This document shows positions 1 through 9,503 of a stretch of 64,000 nucleotides of DNA, piece by piece. Origin of the DNA: Orbaceae bacterium lpD01. Lineage in GTDB: Bacteria > Pseudomonadota > Gammaproteobacteria > Enterobacterales > Orbaceae. The notes beneath the pieces are model-generated. The model had not been told where the DNA came from. It saw nothing but the letters and a program-made list of their open reading frames with translations, and did no database searches. The stretch covers positions 1,737,195 to 1,801,194 of the forward strand of contig CP133959.1 in assembly GCA_036251705.1 (NCBI GenBank). The letters are read 5' to 3'. The position numbers and the translations under genes were made by a program. The stretch's first letter is position 1; every line of letters starts with the position of its first letter.

Positions 1-336
1 GATGCCCTCTGCATGAATGGCGAATTCAATGGTCAATGTATGACTTGCGGCATCATAAGCCCGTAAGCTATAGGTTCGAATAGCCAGTTTTTCCCCTTCA
101 GGCCAAATAATTTTGCCCGCTTCATTTAAATCAGGAAAGACAATCGACTGCTGCCCTGGTTCTGGAAAAATCAGCTTTAAATGCGGACCTAAACCTAAAG
201 CCTCAACCGCTAATATGGCTTTTTTATCTAACTGAAAACGAATCTGGATGATACTTTTAGAGAGCGTAATAATCTCGCTAACAATTAATTGAGAATCTAT
301 CGCAATTTTCTGAAGAAATACTGGCACTGGGTCCAT
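1..336 (-). CDS. Siderophore-interacting (SIP/ViuB-like) ferric reductase, N-terminal part
   Basis: The minus strand has an open frame that runs off the left edge, so only about the first 112 residues are visible. The text RTYSLRAYDAASHTL followed by IEFAIH matches the FAD-binding segment of the SIP/ViuB family (RxYTxRxxD...DFxxH). Members of this family are cytoplasmic NAD(P)H-dependent flavoproteins that reduce ferric siderophores and release iron. An ATG at 336 is the likely start. A GTG at 351 is in frame, and neither has an ideally spaced Shine-Dalgarno sequence. The gene is divergent from ychF. The family call rests on one motif region, since the C-terminal NAD-binding half lies outside the window. 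Confidence 0.7.
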   Translation of the reverse strand, partial: MDPVPVFLQKIAIDSQLIVSEIITLSKSIIQIRFQLDKKAILAVEALGLGPHLKLIFPEPGQQSIVFPDLNEAGKIIWPEGEKLAIRTYSLRAYDAASHTLTIEFAIHAEGI

Positions 337-463
337 CCTCACTGATGACACGGATAAGCAACCATCATACTTTCTGATTTTTTAATCCGCAACTTTAATT
401 AAAATAGTATATAATGGCGCATTATTTATTATTACTGATTATTTTTAAGAAAAGGTTATTGAT

Positions 464-1555
464 ATGGGATTTAAATGTGGGATTGTTGGCTTACCTAACG
501 TCGGTAAATCGACGCTATTTAATGCATTGACCAAAGCAGGTATTGAAGCGGCAAATTTTCCCTTTTGTACGATTGAACCAAATACCGGGATTGTCCCAAT
601 GCCTGATCCTCGTCTAGATCAGCTGGCAGAAATTGTAAAACCACAGCGCATTTTACCGACCACAATGGAGTTTGTTGATATTGCCGGTTTGGTAAAAGGT
701 GCTTCAAAAGGTGAAGGCTTAGGCAATCAGTTTTTATCCAACATTCGCGAAACGGAAGCAATTGGTCATGTGGTGCGCTGTTTTGAAAATGACAATATTA
801 TTCATGTTGCAGGTGCAATTGATCCCGCTGAAGATATTGATACTATCAATACCGAGCTTGCGTTAGCCGATTTAGATACCTGTGAGAGAGCGATCAATCG
901 CGTACAGAAAAGAGCTAAAGGTGGCGATAAAGACGCGAAATTCGAATTAACCGTATTAGAGAAATGTCTACCTCAGTTAGAGAATGCCGGCATGTTACGC
1001 GCACTTAAGCTTGACAAAGAAGAGCTTGAAGCCATTAAATATTTAAGTTTTCTCACGCTAAAACCGACGATGTATATTGCCAATGTCAACGAAGAGGGTT
1101 TTGAGAATAATCCTTATTTAGATCAAGTCAGAGCGATTGCGGAAAAAGAAGGCGCAATTGTGGTGCCCGTTTGTGCTGCTGTTGAATCTGACATTGCTGA
1201 ACTTGATGATGCTGATCGTGATGAATTTATGGCGGAACTCGGTATCGAAGAGCCAGGTCTTAATCGTGTGATAAGAGCCGGCTATAAATTATTAAATTTA
1301 CAAACCTATTTTACCGCAGGGGTGAAAGAAGTACGAGCTTGGACTATTTCGATCGGCGATACTGCACCACAAGCGGCAGGTAAAATTCACACTGATTTCG
1401 AAAAAGGCTTTATTCGCGCGCAAACTATCGCATTTGATGACTTTATCACCTACAAAGGTGAGCAAGGCGCCAAAGAAGCAGGCAAAATGCGTTCTGAAGG
1501 GAAAGAGTATATCGTTAAAGATGGCGATATCATGAACTTCCTGTTTAATGTCTAA
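464..1555 (+). CDS. ychF: Redox-regulated ATPase YchF (Obg-related)
   Basis: This 363-residue protein is full length for the family and near-identical in layout to E. coli YchF. YchF is a cytoplasmic P-loop NTPase of the Obg/OLA1 group. It prefers ATP to GTP, binds ribosomes and dampens the oxidative stress response. The P-loop GLPNVGKST is at residues 9-17, the switch region [11 protein letters not shown] follows, and the G4 position reads as NxxE-like text instead of NKxD, as expected for an ATP-preferring member. The C-terminal TGS-type domain includes [16 protein letters not shown]. The ATG has AAAGG eight bases upstream. A TATAAT hexamer lies at 410-415 but I found no convincing -35 box. 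In E. coli the gene follows pth; here its upstream neighbour is a divergent SIP-family gene. Confidence 0.97.
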   Translation: MGFKCGIVGLPNVGKSTLFNALTKAGIEAANFPFCTIEPNTGIVPMPDPRLDQLAEIVKPQRILPTTMEFVDIAGLVKGASKGEGLGNQFLSNIRETEAIGHVVRCFENDNIIHVAGAIDPAEDIDTINTELALADLDTCERAINRVQKRAKGGDKDAKFELTVLEKCLPQLENAGMLRALKLDKEELEAIKYLSFLTLKPTMYIANVNEEGFENNPYLDQVRAIAEKEGAIVVPVCAAVESDIAELDDADRDEFMAELGIEEPGLNRVIRAGYKLLNLQTYFTAGVKEVRAWTISIGDTAPQAAGKIHTDFEKGFIRAQTIAFDDFITYKGEQGAKEAGKMRSEGKEYIVKDGDIMNFLFNV

Positions 1556-1589
1556 GCTTATACGCTAGTCCCATCAGGTATCGAATAAG

Positions 1590-1632
1590 AATAAACAGTA
1601 TAAAAGATTAACTTAATTTTATGCTGTTTATT
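1590..1632 (+). terminator. Possible terminator after ychF
   Basis: AATAAACAG and the following ATAAAA can pair with TTTTAT and CTGTTTATT about ten bases later, with one bulge. A pyrimidine-rich stretch follows. The stem is AT-rich and the poly-T tract weak, so this is a modest candidate for the ychF transcript end. Confidence 0.4.
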
Positions 1633-2001
1633 CTCTCACTGAGTTTTATCAAAATCGATAACGAAATGCGTATATTTTAAGCACCGCTTATTTACCCTCT
1701 CTGTTTAAGTGAGTATTATCAGATTAACTGGCATAACGAGTTGAACTGATTATGTTTACTATCACTCAATGAAAAGTGCCCCACAAAAAAATTTTCTGTG
1801 CTTATGCCAAAACTCAATCTTATCTTTTAACAAAAGTTGATAATAAATAACCTGTCAAGATTTCCCCCTTTCCAATACAACAGAATTATTGCAAGTCACT
1901 ATCCCATGGTCATCATTAATGAAGCAGATATTTCATATACAGCAGCATGCACATCAATATTGACAGATTTTCATTCAATAACAATAAGGTGCGATGAGAT
2001 A
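1633..2001. other. Intergenic stretch between ychF and hsdR, nothing recognised
   Basis: About 370 bases separate the ychF terminator candidate from the hsdR stop codon. The text is AT-rich. I found no open frame with a ribosome binding site, no RNA gene and no strong hairpin that would end the hsd transcript. Confidence 0.5.
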
Positions 2002-5000
2002 CTAATTGGCGCTTAATAACTCATTCGATAGCAACTCGGCCTGCGCCAATACCGTTTCTGTCGCCAATAAAGACATATCAGGTGGGTAGCCATAACGATT
2101 GAGTAACCGCTTAACCAACACGCGAATTTTAGCCCTGGCCGACGCTTTAATGGTCCAATCTAACGTAACGTTATTGCGGATCATCTCGGTCAGGACAACC
2201 GCTAACTCTCTCAGTTTAGTTTTACCGATTAATTCTTGAGCACTGTTGTTCTCAGCGACCGCGGTGTAGAAGGCATATTCAGCCGGTGATAAATCTAGTT
2301 CATTTGCTTCAGCATCGACTTTATTGATATCTTTCGCTAATTTAATCAGCTCATCAATCACTTCAGCTGCCGTCAAAATTTTATTTTGATAGCGTTGAAT
2401 CGCACCCGTTAGCATATCCATTAGCTTTTTACCCTGAATAACGCTGGCTTTAGTTCGCACATTGATTTCATCTGCCAACAATTTTTTCAGGGTCTCTAGT
2501 GCGATATGCATGTGTTGATAATCTTGCATTTCCATTAAAAAATCATCAGAGAGAATTGATATATCTGGTTTTTTAATTCCCGCGGCATCAAACACATCAA
2601 CCACCGTATCGGTCACTAAGGCTTGATCAATGGTCTGTTTAACGCGAACTTCCATGCTGTCATCACCGATAATGCCATTTCCTCCAGTTGAATCAAACTT
2701 GTTCAATCTGGCTTTTACCGCTTGTAAAAAGGCTATTTCAGGTGCAGCCTCCATCGCTTCAGGATGTGGTGTTGCTAATGCAAAGGCTTGAGATAAAGCG
2801 GTTACCGCTGTTAAAAAACGCACTTTCCCCTGACCTTCATCAATCCCTAAAATAAAATCTTCTGCTTCTAAAATAATGGCTAGTTTACGAGAGGTGGATG
2901 CGGTGAAATATTCACGATAATCAAAACCAAATAGCATTCCTTCAAGCACTTCCAGCTTTTCTTGCATAACGAATACGGCTTGATCTTGAGTTTGAGCAGG
3001 ATCGCCCTTACCGCCGGCATCAGAGTAAAACGACAGAGCCGATTTTAAATCAGCCGCAATTCCCAAATAATCGACAACTAAGCCACCTGATTTATCTTTA
3101 TAGACTCGGTTAACACGGGCAATCGCCTGCATCAGGTTGTGCCCTTTCATCGGTTTATCAATGTATAACGTGTGCATACTCGGTGCATCAAACCCCGTTA
3201 ACCACATATCACGGACAATGACTAATTTCAGCTTGTCATCTTCATCTTTCATGCGATTAGCGAGTACTTGCCTATCTTTCTTAGTGGTATGGTGTTTCGC
3301 TATATCAGGACCGTCCGATGCCGAAGAGGTCATCACCACTTTAATCACTCCATCGTTGAGGTCATCACTGTGCCACTCAGGCTTAAGCGCCACAATTTCC
3401 TCATACAGCGCCGCAGCAATACGCCGAGACATGGTAACAATCATCCCTTTACCTTGATGAGCATTTACCACTAACCGTTGTTCAAAGTGAGTGACTAAAT
3501 CTTTGGCGATCGCTTTAATACGCGCTTTACTGCCAATAATACTCTCAACTCGCGTCCACTTAGCCCGCTGTTGCTGCGTCAGCGTAAGATCCTCATCGCT
3601 AAATCCTTCATCAAACGCTTCAATCAATTCACGGCCTTCATCGCTAATTTGCACTTTGGCTAAACGGCTTTCATAGTAGATAGGCACTGTTGCCCCATCA
3701 GCAACAGCTTGAGCGATATCATAGATATCCACATAGTGACCAAATACTGCCGGGGTATTGACATCGTTTTTTTCAATCGGTGTACCCGTAAATCCAAGGT
3801 AAGTGGCATTGGGCAGCGCATCACGCATATACTTGGCGAAGCCATAAACGGTGCGTTTACCCACTACATTGGCCTGCTCATCTATGACATCCCGCTCTTT
3901 TGCCGAGAAACCATATTGGGAGCGATGCGCCTCATCCGCTATCACCACAATATTGTTACGATCAGACAGTAACTCATAAACACTGCGGCCATCATTCGGT
4001 TGGAATTTTTGAATCGTAGTAAAGATCACCCCACCCGAGCCAACTTTCAGCAATTCTTTTAATTCTTCTCGATTTTCAGCTTGTTTCGGTGTTTGACGTA
4101 ACAGTTGTACCGCAGAAGAGAAAGTACCAAATAATTGGTCGTCTAAATCATTACGATCAGTTATCACCACAACCGTGGGATTATCGAGCGCTAAAACAAT
4201 CTTACCGGTATAAAACACCATGGAAAGGGATTTACCCGACCCTTGAGTATGCCATACCACACCGGCTTTTCTATCGCCGGCTTTCTGTTCTAACACGAGG
4301 TGCTGTTGGTTTCTGCCTTGCTGCCGTAACGCCACCTCAGCAGAGGATGCGTTCGCGTTAACACTCGCAGCGCGAATGGTCGAAAGTACTGCCGCATTCA
4401 CCGCATAGTATTGATGATAGGCAGCCATTTTTTTGACGGTTTTAATAGAAATGATACCGTTGCTATCTTCCTGTTTACTGGATTCAAACACGATAAAATA
4501 GCGGATCATATCTAGTAGCGTAACGGGATTAAGCAAGCCTTGAATTAACACTTCCAGCTGTGGCTGAGTATTTTTAGCCTCAGTCATGCCATTATGGGTT
4601 TTCCATGCCATAAAACGGCTAAAATCGGCAGAAATAGAGCCTGATTTGGCTTCTAATCCATCAGAAATCACACTAAAGGCATTGTAGGTAAATAATGAAG
4701 GAATTTGCTGTTGATAGGTTTTAATTTGATTATATGCCCCTTCAATAGTGGCATTTTCATCAATCGCATTTTTTAGTTCAATCACGACCAATGGTAAACC
4801 ATTAATATAGATAATCACATCAGGACGACGCTCTTTGCGATCTTCCCGAATAGTGACCTGATTAACCACTAGAAACTCATTATTATCAGGCTGATTAAAA
4901 TCCACCAGCCACACATATTCCCCTTGAGTATTGCCATCTTTACTGACTTCAATGTTAATTCCTTCCGTCAGTAAACGGTGAAAACTCAGATTATTTGCCA

Positions 5001-5244
5001 TTAAATCTGGCGAGTTAATCTGTGTGACTTGTTTTAAGGCTTCCTCACATTTATCTTGTGTTAAATGCGGGTTTAGGCGTCGTATCGATTCTAATACTTT
5101 TTGCTGAAGAATGACTTGCTGATAAGTACGCAGGGGATTTGTCCCCGATGGCTCTATATCTGTGCCATACACATATTCATAACCTAGGGCTTGTAACTGC
5201 TCAATGGTCATGGTTTCGATATCGGATTCTGTCATTTTTGACAT
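2002..5244 (-). CDS. hsdR: Type I restriction enzyme R subunit (HsdR)
   Basis: This is the endonuclease and DNA-translocating motor subunit of a type I restriction-modification complex (R2M2S). The N-terminal nuclease domain carries a PD-(D/E)xK site: PDV near residue 142 and ELK at 156-158. A superfamily 2 helicase core follows, with Walker A HTQGSGKS near 332-339, DEAH near 437-440, the TGTP motif and QAIARVNR. A helical C-terminal region should contact the methylase. The start is the ATG at 5244 (1080 residues), because AAAGGA precedes it. An in-frame ATG at 5289 would add 15 hydrophobic residues of no known role and lacks a binding site. The gene lies 65 bases after hsdS. All catalytic motifs are present, so the enzyme looks functional. 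Confidence 0.95.
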   Translation of the reverse strand: MSKMTESDIETMTIEQLQALGYEYVYGTDIEPSGTNPLRTYQQVILQQKVLESIRRLNPHLTQDKCEEALKQVTQINSPDLMANNLSFHRLLTEGINIEVSKDGNTQGEYVWLVDFNQPDNNEFLVVNQVTIREDRKERRPDVIIYINGLPLVVIELKNAIDENATIEGAYNQIKTYQQQIPSLFTYNAFSVISDGLEAKSGSISADFSRFMAWKTHNGMTEAKNTQPQLEVLIQGLLNPVTLLDMIRYFIVFESSKQEDSNGIISIKTVKKMAAYHQYYAVNAAVLSTIRAASVNANASSAEVALRQQGRNQQHLVLEQKAGDRKAGVVWHTQGSGKSLSMVFYTGKIVLALDNPTVVVITDRNDLDDQLFGTFSSAVQLLRQTPKQAENREELKELLKVGSGGVIFTTIQKFQPNDGRSVYELLSDRNNIVVIADEAHRSQYGFSAKERDVIDEQANVVGKRTVYGFAKYMRDALPNATYLGFTGTPIEKNDVNTPAVFGHYVDIYDIAQAVADGATVPIYYESRLAKVQISDEGRELIEAFDEGFSDEDLTLTQQQRAKWTRVESIIGSKARIKAIAKDLVTHFEQRLVVNAHQGKGMIVTMSRRIAAALYEEIVALKPEWHSDDLNDGVIKVVMTSSASDGPDIAKHHTTKKDRQVLANRMKDEDDKLKLVIVRDMWLTGFDAPSMHTLYIDKPMKGHNLMQAIARVNRVYKDKSGGLVVDYLGIAADLKSALSFYSDAGGKGDPAQTQDQAVFVMQEKLEVLEGMLFGFDYREYFTASTSRKLAIILEAEDFILGIDEGQGKVRFLTAVTALSQAFALATPHPEAMEAAPEIAFLQAVKARLNKFDSTGGNGIIGDDSMEVRVKQTIDQALVTDTVVDVFDAAGIKKPDISILSDDFLMEMQDYQHMHIALETLKKLLADEINVRTKASVIQGKKLMDMLTGAIQRYQNKILTAAEVIDELIKLAKDINKVDAEANELDLSPAEYAFYTAVAENNSAQELIGKTKLRELAVVLTEMIRNNVTLDWTIKASARAKIRVLVKRLLNRYGYPPDMSLLATETVLAQAELLSNELLSAN

Positions 5245-5309
5245 TATTTTGTCATCCTTTAGCAAAAGGGGATAAAAAAGCAGCGCCAAAGTGACACTGC
5301 CTAATACGA

Positions 5310-6425
5310 TTATTGTTTTATTTCTTCTGGTGTATAATTAACGCGTACTTCTCCACTCATTAATTTAGGAAGCAATGTGTCGCGAAGTTTTTCTAGAGTT
5401 TGGATTTGCAATGCATTACCAATTAATTTTGGTTCTATTGAAACTAGAATTTCATTAAATTGCGTAATAACATCATCATGTGGCAAGGTAAGTGTATACA
5501 TTGATAAATAAGATACATTGACTCGTTGTCTTCCACTTGAGCCTTCCATACAACTTTCTGCGTACTCTTTAAACTCATTATTACGACATAGGATATATGA
5601 AAATAATGGATGAAATTTAGGCTTTGGTCTTAAAACAATAAATTCAGTTGAGCCCCAGCCTACTTGTTCTGGTGATAAAAAATGAACATAACCTGCTTTA
5701 CCATTCTCAAGGCAAGGTGTTATACGGGCTAATAATGTATCTTGTTTTATAAATTTTTGCCCCGATGTAAAATCTCTTTCATAATAACCAGAAGCAGCAA
5801 ATGTGTTTGTATTCAGCCCAGCCATCTCTAAATACATAGCTTTAGAGTCTTTAGGTAAAACCCTCTTAGGGTTAAATTCTATAATTTCATGTAGTTCAAC
5901 TTCTTTATAACTATCATTTGAATCCTCTACAAACCACTGACGAAAAAGCGTTTCAGCCATTGATTCTAAGGTTTTATTTTGACGATGAAGTAAGTCTATT
6001 TTGTTATCTAATGAGGAGAGAACTGAGACAATGGCTTTTTGTTCTATACCATCAAGCGTTGTTTCTACCTCAATTGCATTTAGTAATGTCTGTGTTAACA
6101 AAGGGTGGCTTGAACCCTGAGCATACTGGTTTAAATCTAAATACTTAAATAAATAGTATAAATAATCAGAATCATTATTACCTAACGCCTTGGCTGATAA
6201 TGCATTATCAGAAACCCATACAGGACTTTTCTCCAAATACGTCGCCCCACAATACGCCCCAACTCGACCAATAATCAGTGTGTTACCAACATAATTATAC
6301 TTATCAGTGAAATCTAATATTCCATTACCACCATAAACAGGTATTTTCCCTTTTTCTTTTGGTCTACTTTTACCATTTCCAAATTTGACTAACTGTTTAA
6401 GAGCCACATTTTGCCACCCACTCAT
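5310..6425 (-). CDS. hsdS: Type I restriction enzyme specificity subunit (HsdS)
   Basis: HsdS has 371 residues and recognises the bipartite DNA target for both methylation and cleavage. It has the usual two target recognition domains. The first covers about residues 1-140. A conserved central helix contains [19 protein letters not shown] (about 128-150) and ends in [10 protein letters not shown]. The second domain covers about 170-330, and the closing helix reads [19 protein letters not shown]. The length is near the lower end for the family, but both domains and both helices are present. Its ATG overlaps the hsdM stop as ATGA (6422-6425), so translation is probably coupled. The target sequence cannot be read from the protein. 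Confidence 0.93.
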   Translation of the reverse strand: MSGWQNVALKQLVKFGNGKSRPKEKGKIPVYGGNGILDFTDKYNYVGNTLIIGRVGAYCGATYLEKSPVWVSDNALSAKALGNNDSDYLYYLFKYLDLNQYAQGSSHPLLTQTLLNAIEVETTLDGIEQKAIVSVLSSLDNKIDLLHRQNKTLESMAETLFRQWFVEDSNDSYKEVELHEIIEFNPKRVLPKDSKAMYLEMAGLNTNTFAASGYYERDFTSGQKFIKQDTLLARITPCLENGKAGYVHFLSPEQVGWGSTEFIVLRPKPKFHPLFSYILCRNNEFKEYAESCMEGSSGRQRVNVSYLSMYTLTLPHDDVITQFNEILVSIEPKLIGNALQIQTLEKLRDTLLPKLMSGEVRVNYTPEEIKQ

Positions 6426-7969
6426 ACAATCACCTTCGCCAAATTCTCAGCAATTGCTTGATTAAGTTTTGCTTCTTCTTCTAATTGTGCTTCAAACTCG
6501 GCTTTTAGTGCGGTAAAACGCTCTTTAAAATCAAAATCATCCTCTTCATCAGCAAGACCCACATAGCGACCCGGTGTTAGCACATAATCCAGCTCAGCCA
6601 CTTTCTCGATAGCGATAGAGGCACAAAAACCCGCAACATCTTCATATTCGCCACCTTTATTACGCCAATTATGATAGGTATCTGAAATCAGTTTAATATC
6701 TTCATCAGATAACACTTTAGTGCGGCGATTAATTAAATGACCAAGATTACGCGCATCAATAAACAGAATTTCATCGCTGCGATCTTGATAAACCGAAGAG
6801 TTATTACGATCACGGCGCATAAACCATAATGCGGCAGGGATCTGTGTATTGAGGAATAATTTAGCAGGCAAATTAACTATGCAATCAATCACGTTAGCAT
6901 CTTTGACTAATGCCGCACGGATATCGCCTTCACCGGAGGTTTTCGAGGTTAGCGCACCTTTAGCCAGTACCACACCCGCTTGCCCTTTTGGTGACAAGTG
7001 ATATAAGAAGTGCTGCATCCACGCAAAGTTTGCATTGCCTGCTGGTGGAATGCCATTTTGCCAACGGGCATCTTTACGTAATTGTTCACCTGACCAATCA
7101 GAGACGTTGAACGGCGGGTTCGCAATAATAAAATCCGCACGTAAATCTTTATGCGCATCATTTAAAAACGAGCCTTCATTGTTCCATTTTACTTGCTCAG
7201 AGTTAATACCGCGGATAGCCAAGTTCATTTTCGCCAAACGCCATGTGGTTTGGTTAGACTCTTGACCATAAATGGAAATGTTATCAATATTCCCTTGGTG
7301 GGATTCAACAAATTTTTCTGATTGAACAAACATACCGCCAGAGCCACAGCACGGGTCAAAAATACGTCCTTCATAAGGCTCTAGCATGTTAACCAGTAAG
7401 GAAACAATTGACTTCGGCGTATAGAACTGACCGCCCTGTTTACCCTCTGCTAATGCAAATTCACCTAAGAAATATTCAAACACATGACCTAGTACATCCG
7501 CAGAGCGTGATTTAGCATCACCTAATGCAATATCTCCCACAAGGTCAATTAACTCGCCAAGTACCGTTGCATCAAGGTTTTGACGTGCATAAACCTTCGG
7601 TAATACCCCTTTTAATTGCGGGTTATCTTCTTCGATGGCTTCCATAGCGTCATCGACTAATTTACCGATATTGGGCTGTTTTGCATTATTGAGTAAATTT
7701 GTCCAACGTGCTTTTTCAGGCACAAAGAACACATTATAGGCAAGATATTCATCACTATCTTCGGGATCTGCCCCTGCAAACTCGCCTTGACCTGCTTTAA
7801 GCTTTTCATAGTGAGACTCAAACGAATCAGAAATATACTTTAAGAATATTAATCCCAGCACAACATGCTTGTATTCTGCTGCATCAATATTCTTACGCAA
7901 TTTATCCGCCGCTTTCCACAGGATAACTTCTAACGGTTCGGATTGGGTCGCTCTTGGTTTTTTAGCCAT
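6422..7969 (-). CDS. hsdM: Type I DNA methyltransferase M subunit (HsdM)
   Basis: HsdM is an N6-adenine DNA methyltransferase that works with HsdS to modify the host's own target sites. The 515-residue protein has an N-terminal HsdM domain (about 12-140). The SAM-binding motif [10 protein letters not shown] is at about 205-213 and the catalytic motif IV NPPF at 284-287, preceded by [14 protein letters not shown] is the typical entry to the methylase domain. The C-terminus is acidic and helical, as expected for docking to HsdS and HsdR. It is first in the order hsdM-hsdS-hsdR. The ribosome binding site is poor. Two palindromes lie just upstream and may control expression. Confidence 0.96.
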   Translation of the reverse strand: MAKKPRATQSEPLEVILWKAADKLRKNIDAAEYKHVVLGLIFLKYISDSFESHYEKLKAGQGEFAGADPEDSDEYLAYNVFFVPEKARWTNLLNNAKQPNIGKLVDDAMEAIEEDNPQLKGVLPKVYARQNLDATVLGELIDLVGDIALGDAKSRSADVLGHVFEYFLGEFALAEGKQGGQFYTPKSIVSLLVNMLEPYEGRIFDPCCGSGGMFVQSEKFVESHQGNIDNISIYGQESNQTTWRLAKMNLAIRGINSEQVKWNNEGSFLNDAHKDLRADFIIANPPFNVSDWSGEQLRKDARWQNGIPPAGNANFAWMQHFLYHLSPKGQAGVVLAKGALTSKTSGEGDIRAALVKDANVIDCIVNLPAKLFLNTQIPAALWFMRRDRNNSSVYQDRSDEILFIDARNLGHLINRRTKVLSDEDIKLISDTYHNWRNKGGEYEDVAGFCASIAIEKVAELDYVLTPGRYVGLADEEDDFDFKERFTALKAEFEAQLEEEAKLNQAIAENLAKVIV

Positions 7970-7986
7970 GAAATCTAACTTATCTC

Positions 7987-8012
7987 GATAAAATAATAAC
8001 GTTATTGTTATC
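7987..8012. promoter_or_regulatory. Near-perfect palindrome just upstream of hsdM
   Basis: GATAA and TTATC flank a perfect 12-base core AATAACGTTATT (7995-8006). The left arm has a two-base insertion relative to the right. The element ends about 18 bases upstream of the hsdM start codon, where a bound protein or an mRNA hairpin could block expression. No regulator can be named. Confidence 0.4.
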
Positions 8013-8049
8013 TATTTATGAGTAAAAATCCAATACAACAGGCAGATAA

Positions 8050-8067
8050 TTTGTTATCGATAACAAA
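8050..8067. promoter_or_regulatory. Perfect 18-base palindrome upstream of hsdM
   Basis: TTTGTTATCGATAACAAA reads the same on both strands, with no mismatch and no spacer. It lies about 80 bases upstream of the hsdM start and shares GTTATC/GATAAC half-sites with the palindrome at 7987-8012. This is typical of an operator for a dimeric regulator. Which protein binds is unknown, and no regulator gene is adjacent. Confidence 0.5.
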
Positions 8068-8548
8068 AAAATGAGATCACGCTAGATAAATCGTTTAATA
8101 CTTAAGCAGGTTTTTCGAATAAGGGAATCACCTATCATTATCAGTCAGTTATTGTTTAGCTATCCATCAGTATAGATAATGATGACGGAGATCTGTACGG
8201 TAAGATGATGTTATGCTAAAAACACTGGAAATTTTAACGTTAAGACAAACCTTGGTTGTACAGCTCAGTGAGATAAAAATATAGAAAGTGCTTTGAATCA
8301 GGTCTATAAAAAATAGTATTTATTTTAGCCAGATAGACAAATAACACAGTTGGGCTATTTGTTGTAAAGTCTCTTTTCCTCCTTCGATAGGATCTTGTCA
8401 ACAGCACGTCATAGAATCAACGGTGAGTACTTTGAATTTAATGAGTATACAAGAGAGTGTAATTTTATTAAATGAATGATAAAATCAAACAAATACTGTC
8501 TGTATTAACCCAATGTGTCTATTGATTGAATAGAAGGAAATAGAAATA
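8068..8548. other. Intergenic region before the small membrane protein gene
   Basis: About 480 AT-rich bases with no supported open frame. An AGGAGG on the minus strand near 8380 is not followed by a usable start codon. I saw no tRNA-like or terminator-like structure. Confidence 0.4.
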
Positions 8549-8908
8549 ATGATCGAAATTATTATATTGATTTTTTTGTGTCGGGCGAACTATAAAAATG
8601 CCAAAGCACGGGGGAAAAGTGGCGGTTTATATATCGCCATTACACTGGCTTTATGGATTGTATTAGAATTGATCGGTATCGCAATTGGTATGAGTTCATC
8701 TACCTATCCTAATATGCTGCAAGGTGCCATGGTGGGATTAGTGTTTGCAGTAGCTGGCGGCATCATCTCTTACTATTTAGCCAAATCAGGGCCGGTTATG
8801 CAAAAATCAACAGACAGTGATAATCATCTTAACCACACACAGCCAACGATAGTCAACCAAGGCAAGCCAAACAAACGCAATGATGAAGATAGTAATATCA
8901 TTGTGTAG
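8549..8908 (+). CDS. Small hypothetical inner-membrane protein
   Basis: The 119-residue protein is not one I recognise. GAAGGA stands eight to ten bases before the ATG, which supports real translation. Three hydrophobic stretches are visible: about residues 2-12 (IEIIILIFLC), 27-48 (YIAITLALWIVLELIGIAIG) and 58-78 (MVGLVFAVAGGIISYYLA). A polar, Asn- and Lys-rich tail follows. The RANYKNAKARGKSGG segment after the first helix is positively charged and should face the cytoplasm. It stands alone between the hsd operon and mgtA. Related small proteins of unknown function occur in enteric bacteria, but I cannot assign a role. Confidence 0.7.
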   Translation: MIEIIILIFLCRANYKNAKARGKSGGLYIAITLALWIVLELIGIAIGMSSSTYPNMLQGAMVGLVFAVAGGIISYYLAKSGPVMQKSTDSDNHLNHTQPTIVNQGKPNKRNDEDSNIIV

Positions 8909-8936
8909 TCTCAACACCATTAATTCTGAAAAATAT

Positions 8937-8957
8937 GGGCTTAACGGCCCTTTTTTT
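8937..8957 (+). terminator. Short GC stem with poly-T
   Basis: GGGC pairs with GCCC across a six-base loop (TTAACG) and is followed by seven T residues. The stem is only four base pairs. Position and T-run suit the end of the 8549-8908 transcript. Confidence 0.45.
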
Positions 8958-9005
8958 ATACTATCTAATCGCATGTATATTATCGTTGTAAGAGTTTTAT
9001 TATCC

Positions 9006-9057
9006 CATATAAAAAATCCCAACCGAGAATAGGATCTCTATTGGGATTCTTTTAATC
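9006..9057. terminator. Bidirectional intrinsic terminator
   Basis: AATCCCAA pairs with TTGGGATT, and inside it GAGA can pair with TCTC. On the plus strand CTTTT follows. On the minus strand six T residues follow. It can end the rightward small membrane gene transcript and the leftward small gene at 9086-9181. Confidence 0.7.
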
Positions 9058-9085
9058 AAATAAACTTAAAATTAGTCGTACAGAG

Positions 9086-9181
9086 TTAGTTTCTTGTTTG
9101 TGAAACAACAGTACCAACACGACTCTTCATTCTTTTCTTAATTTTAAGCATTTGAATTAGATTTTTGTGTGGAGTTTTCAT
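9086..9181 (-). CDS. Putative 31-residue basic small protein
   Basis: A short frame starts at ATG 9181, directly behind a near-perfect Shine-Dalgarno sequence (GGAGGGAT, five bases away), and ends at TAA 9086. The peptide begins MKTPHKNLIQMLKIKK and ends VGTVVSQTRN. It has about nine Lys/Arg, no acidic residue and no membrane helix. A terminator follows about 30 bases downstream. The binding site, the terminator and the lack of any competing gene support a true small gene. Its strong positive charge would suit binding to RNA, the ribosome or membranes. I recognise no family, so the function is unknown. Confidence 0.5.
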   Translation of the reverse strand: MKTPHKNLIQMLKIKKRMKSRVGTVVSQTRN

Positions 9182-9461
9182 CTATCCCTCCGATTATTTC
9201 TTTATTATATGTTAATCAATGATTTCGCTATTCAAGTTTTCCTTTATCTAGACTAAACAATGACTGACCTCCTGTTACACCTACCTATTATCATCCTGAT
9301 ATTAAGTTATTGTAATGACTGTATTAAAATGAATCATTAGCCTGAATATCATGACTAATTTTTCCTATCATTTATCTATCTTATGATATTTAAACAAAAA
9401 ATAAAAGCCTAAACAGCAATTTTATCGTTAAAAACTATCAATAACAGCAATTATTTTTTGT

Positions 9462-9497
9462 ATCATGATGAGAAAGGGCATTCCCATCATGATATCC
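9462..9497 (-). repeat. Inverted repeat downstream of mgtA
   Basis: TATCATGATG and CATCATGATA form a ten-base-pair stem across a loop of about 12 bases, just past the mgtA stop. No T-run follows on the minus strand, so it may protect the mRNA 3' end or be a weak terminator. Confidence 0.4.
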
Positions 9498-9503
9498 CTC
9501 ATG

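Noticed and set aside
2002-7969. Possible phase-variable hsdS cassette or second specificity gene
   Set aside because: Only one hsdS is present, with no invertible repeat, recombinase gene or truncated partner in the window.
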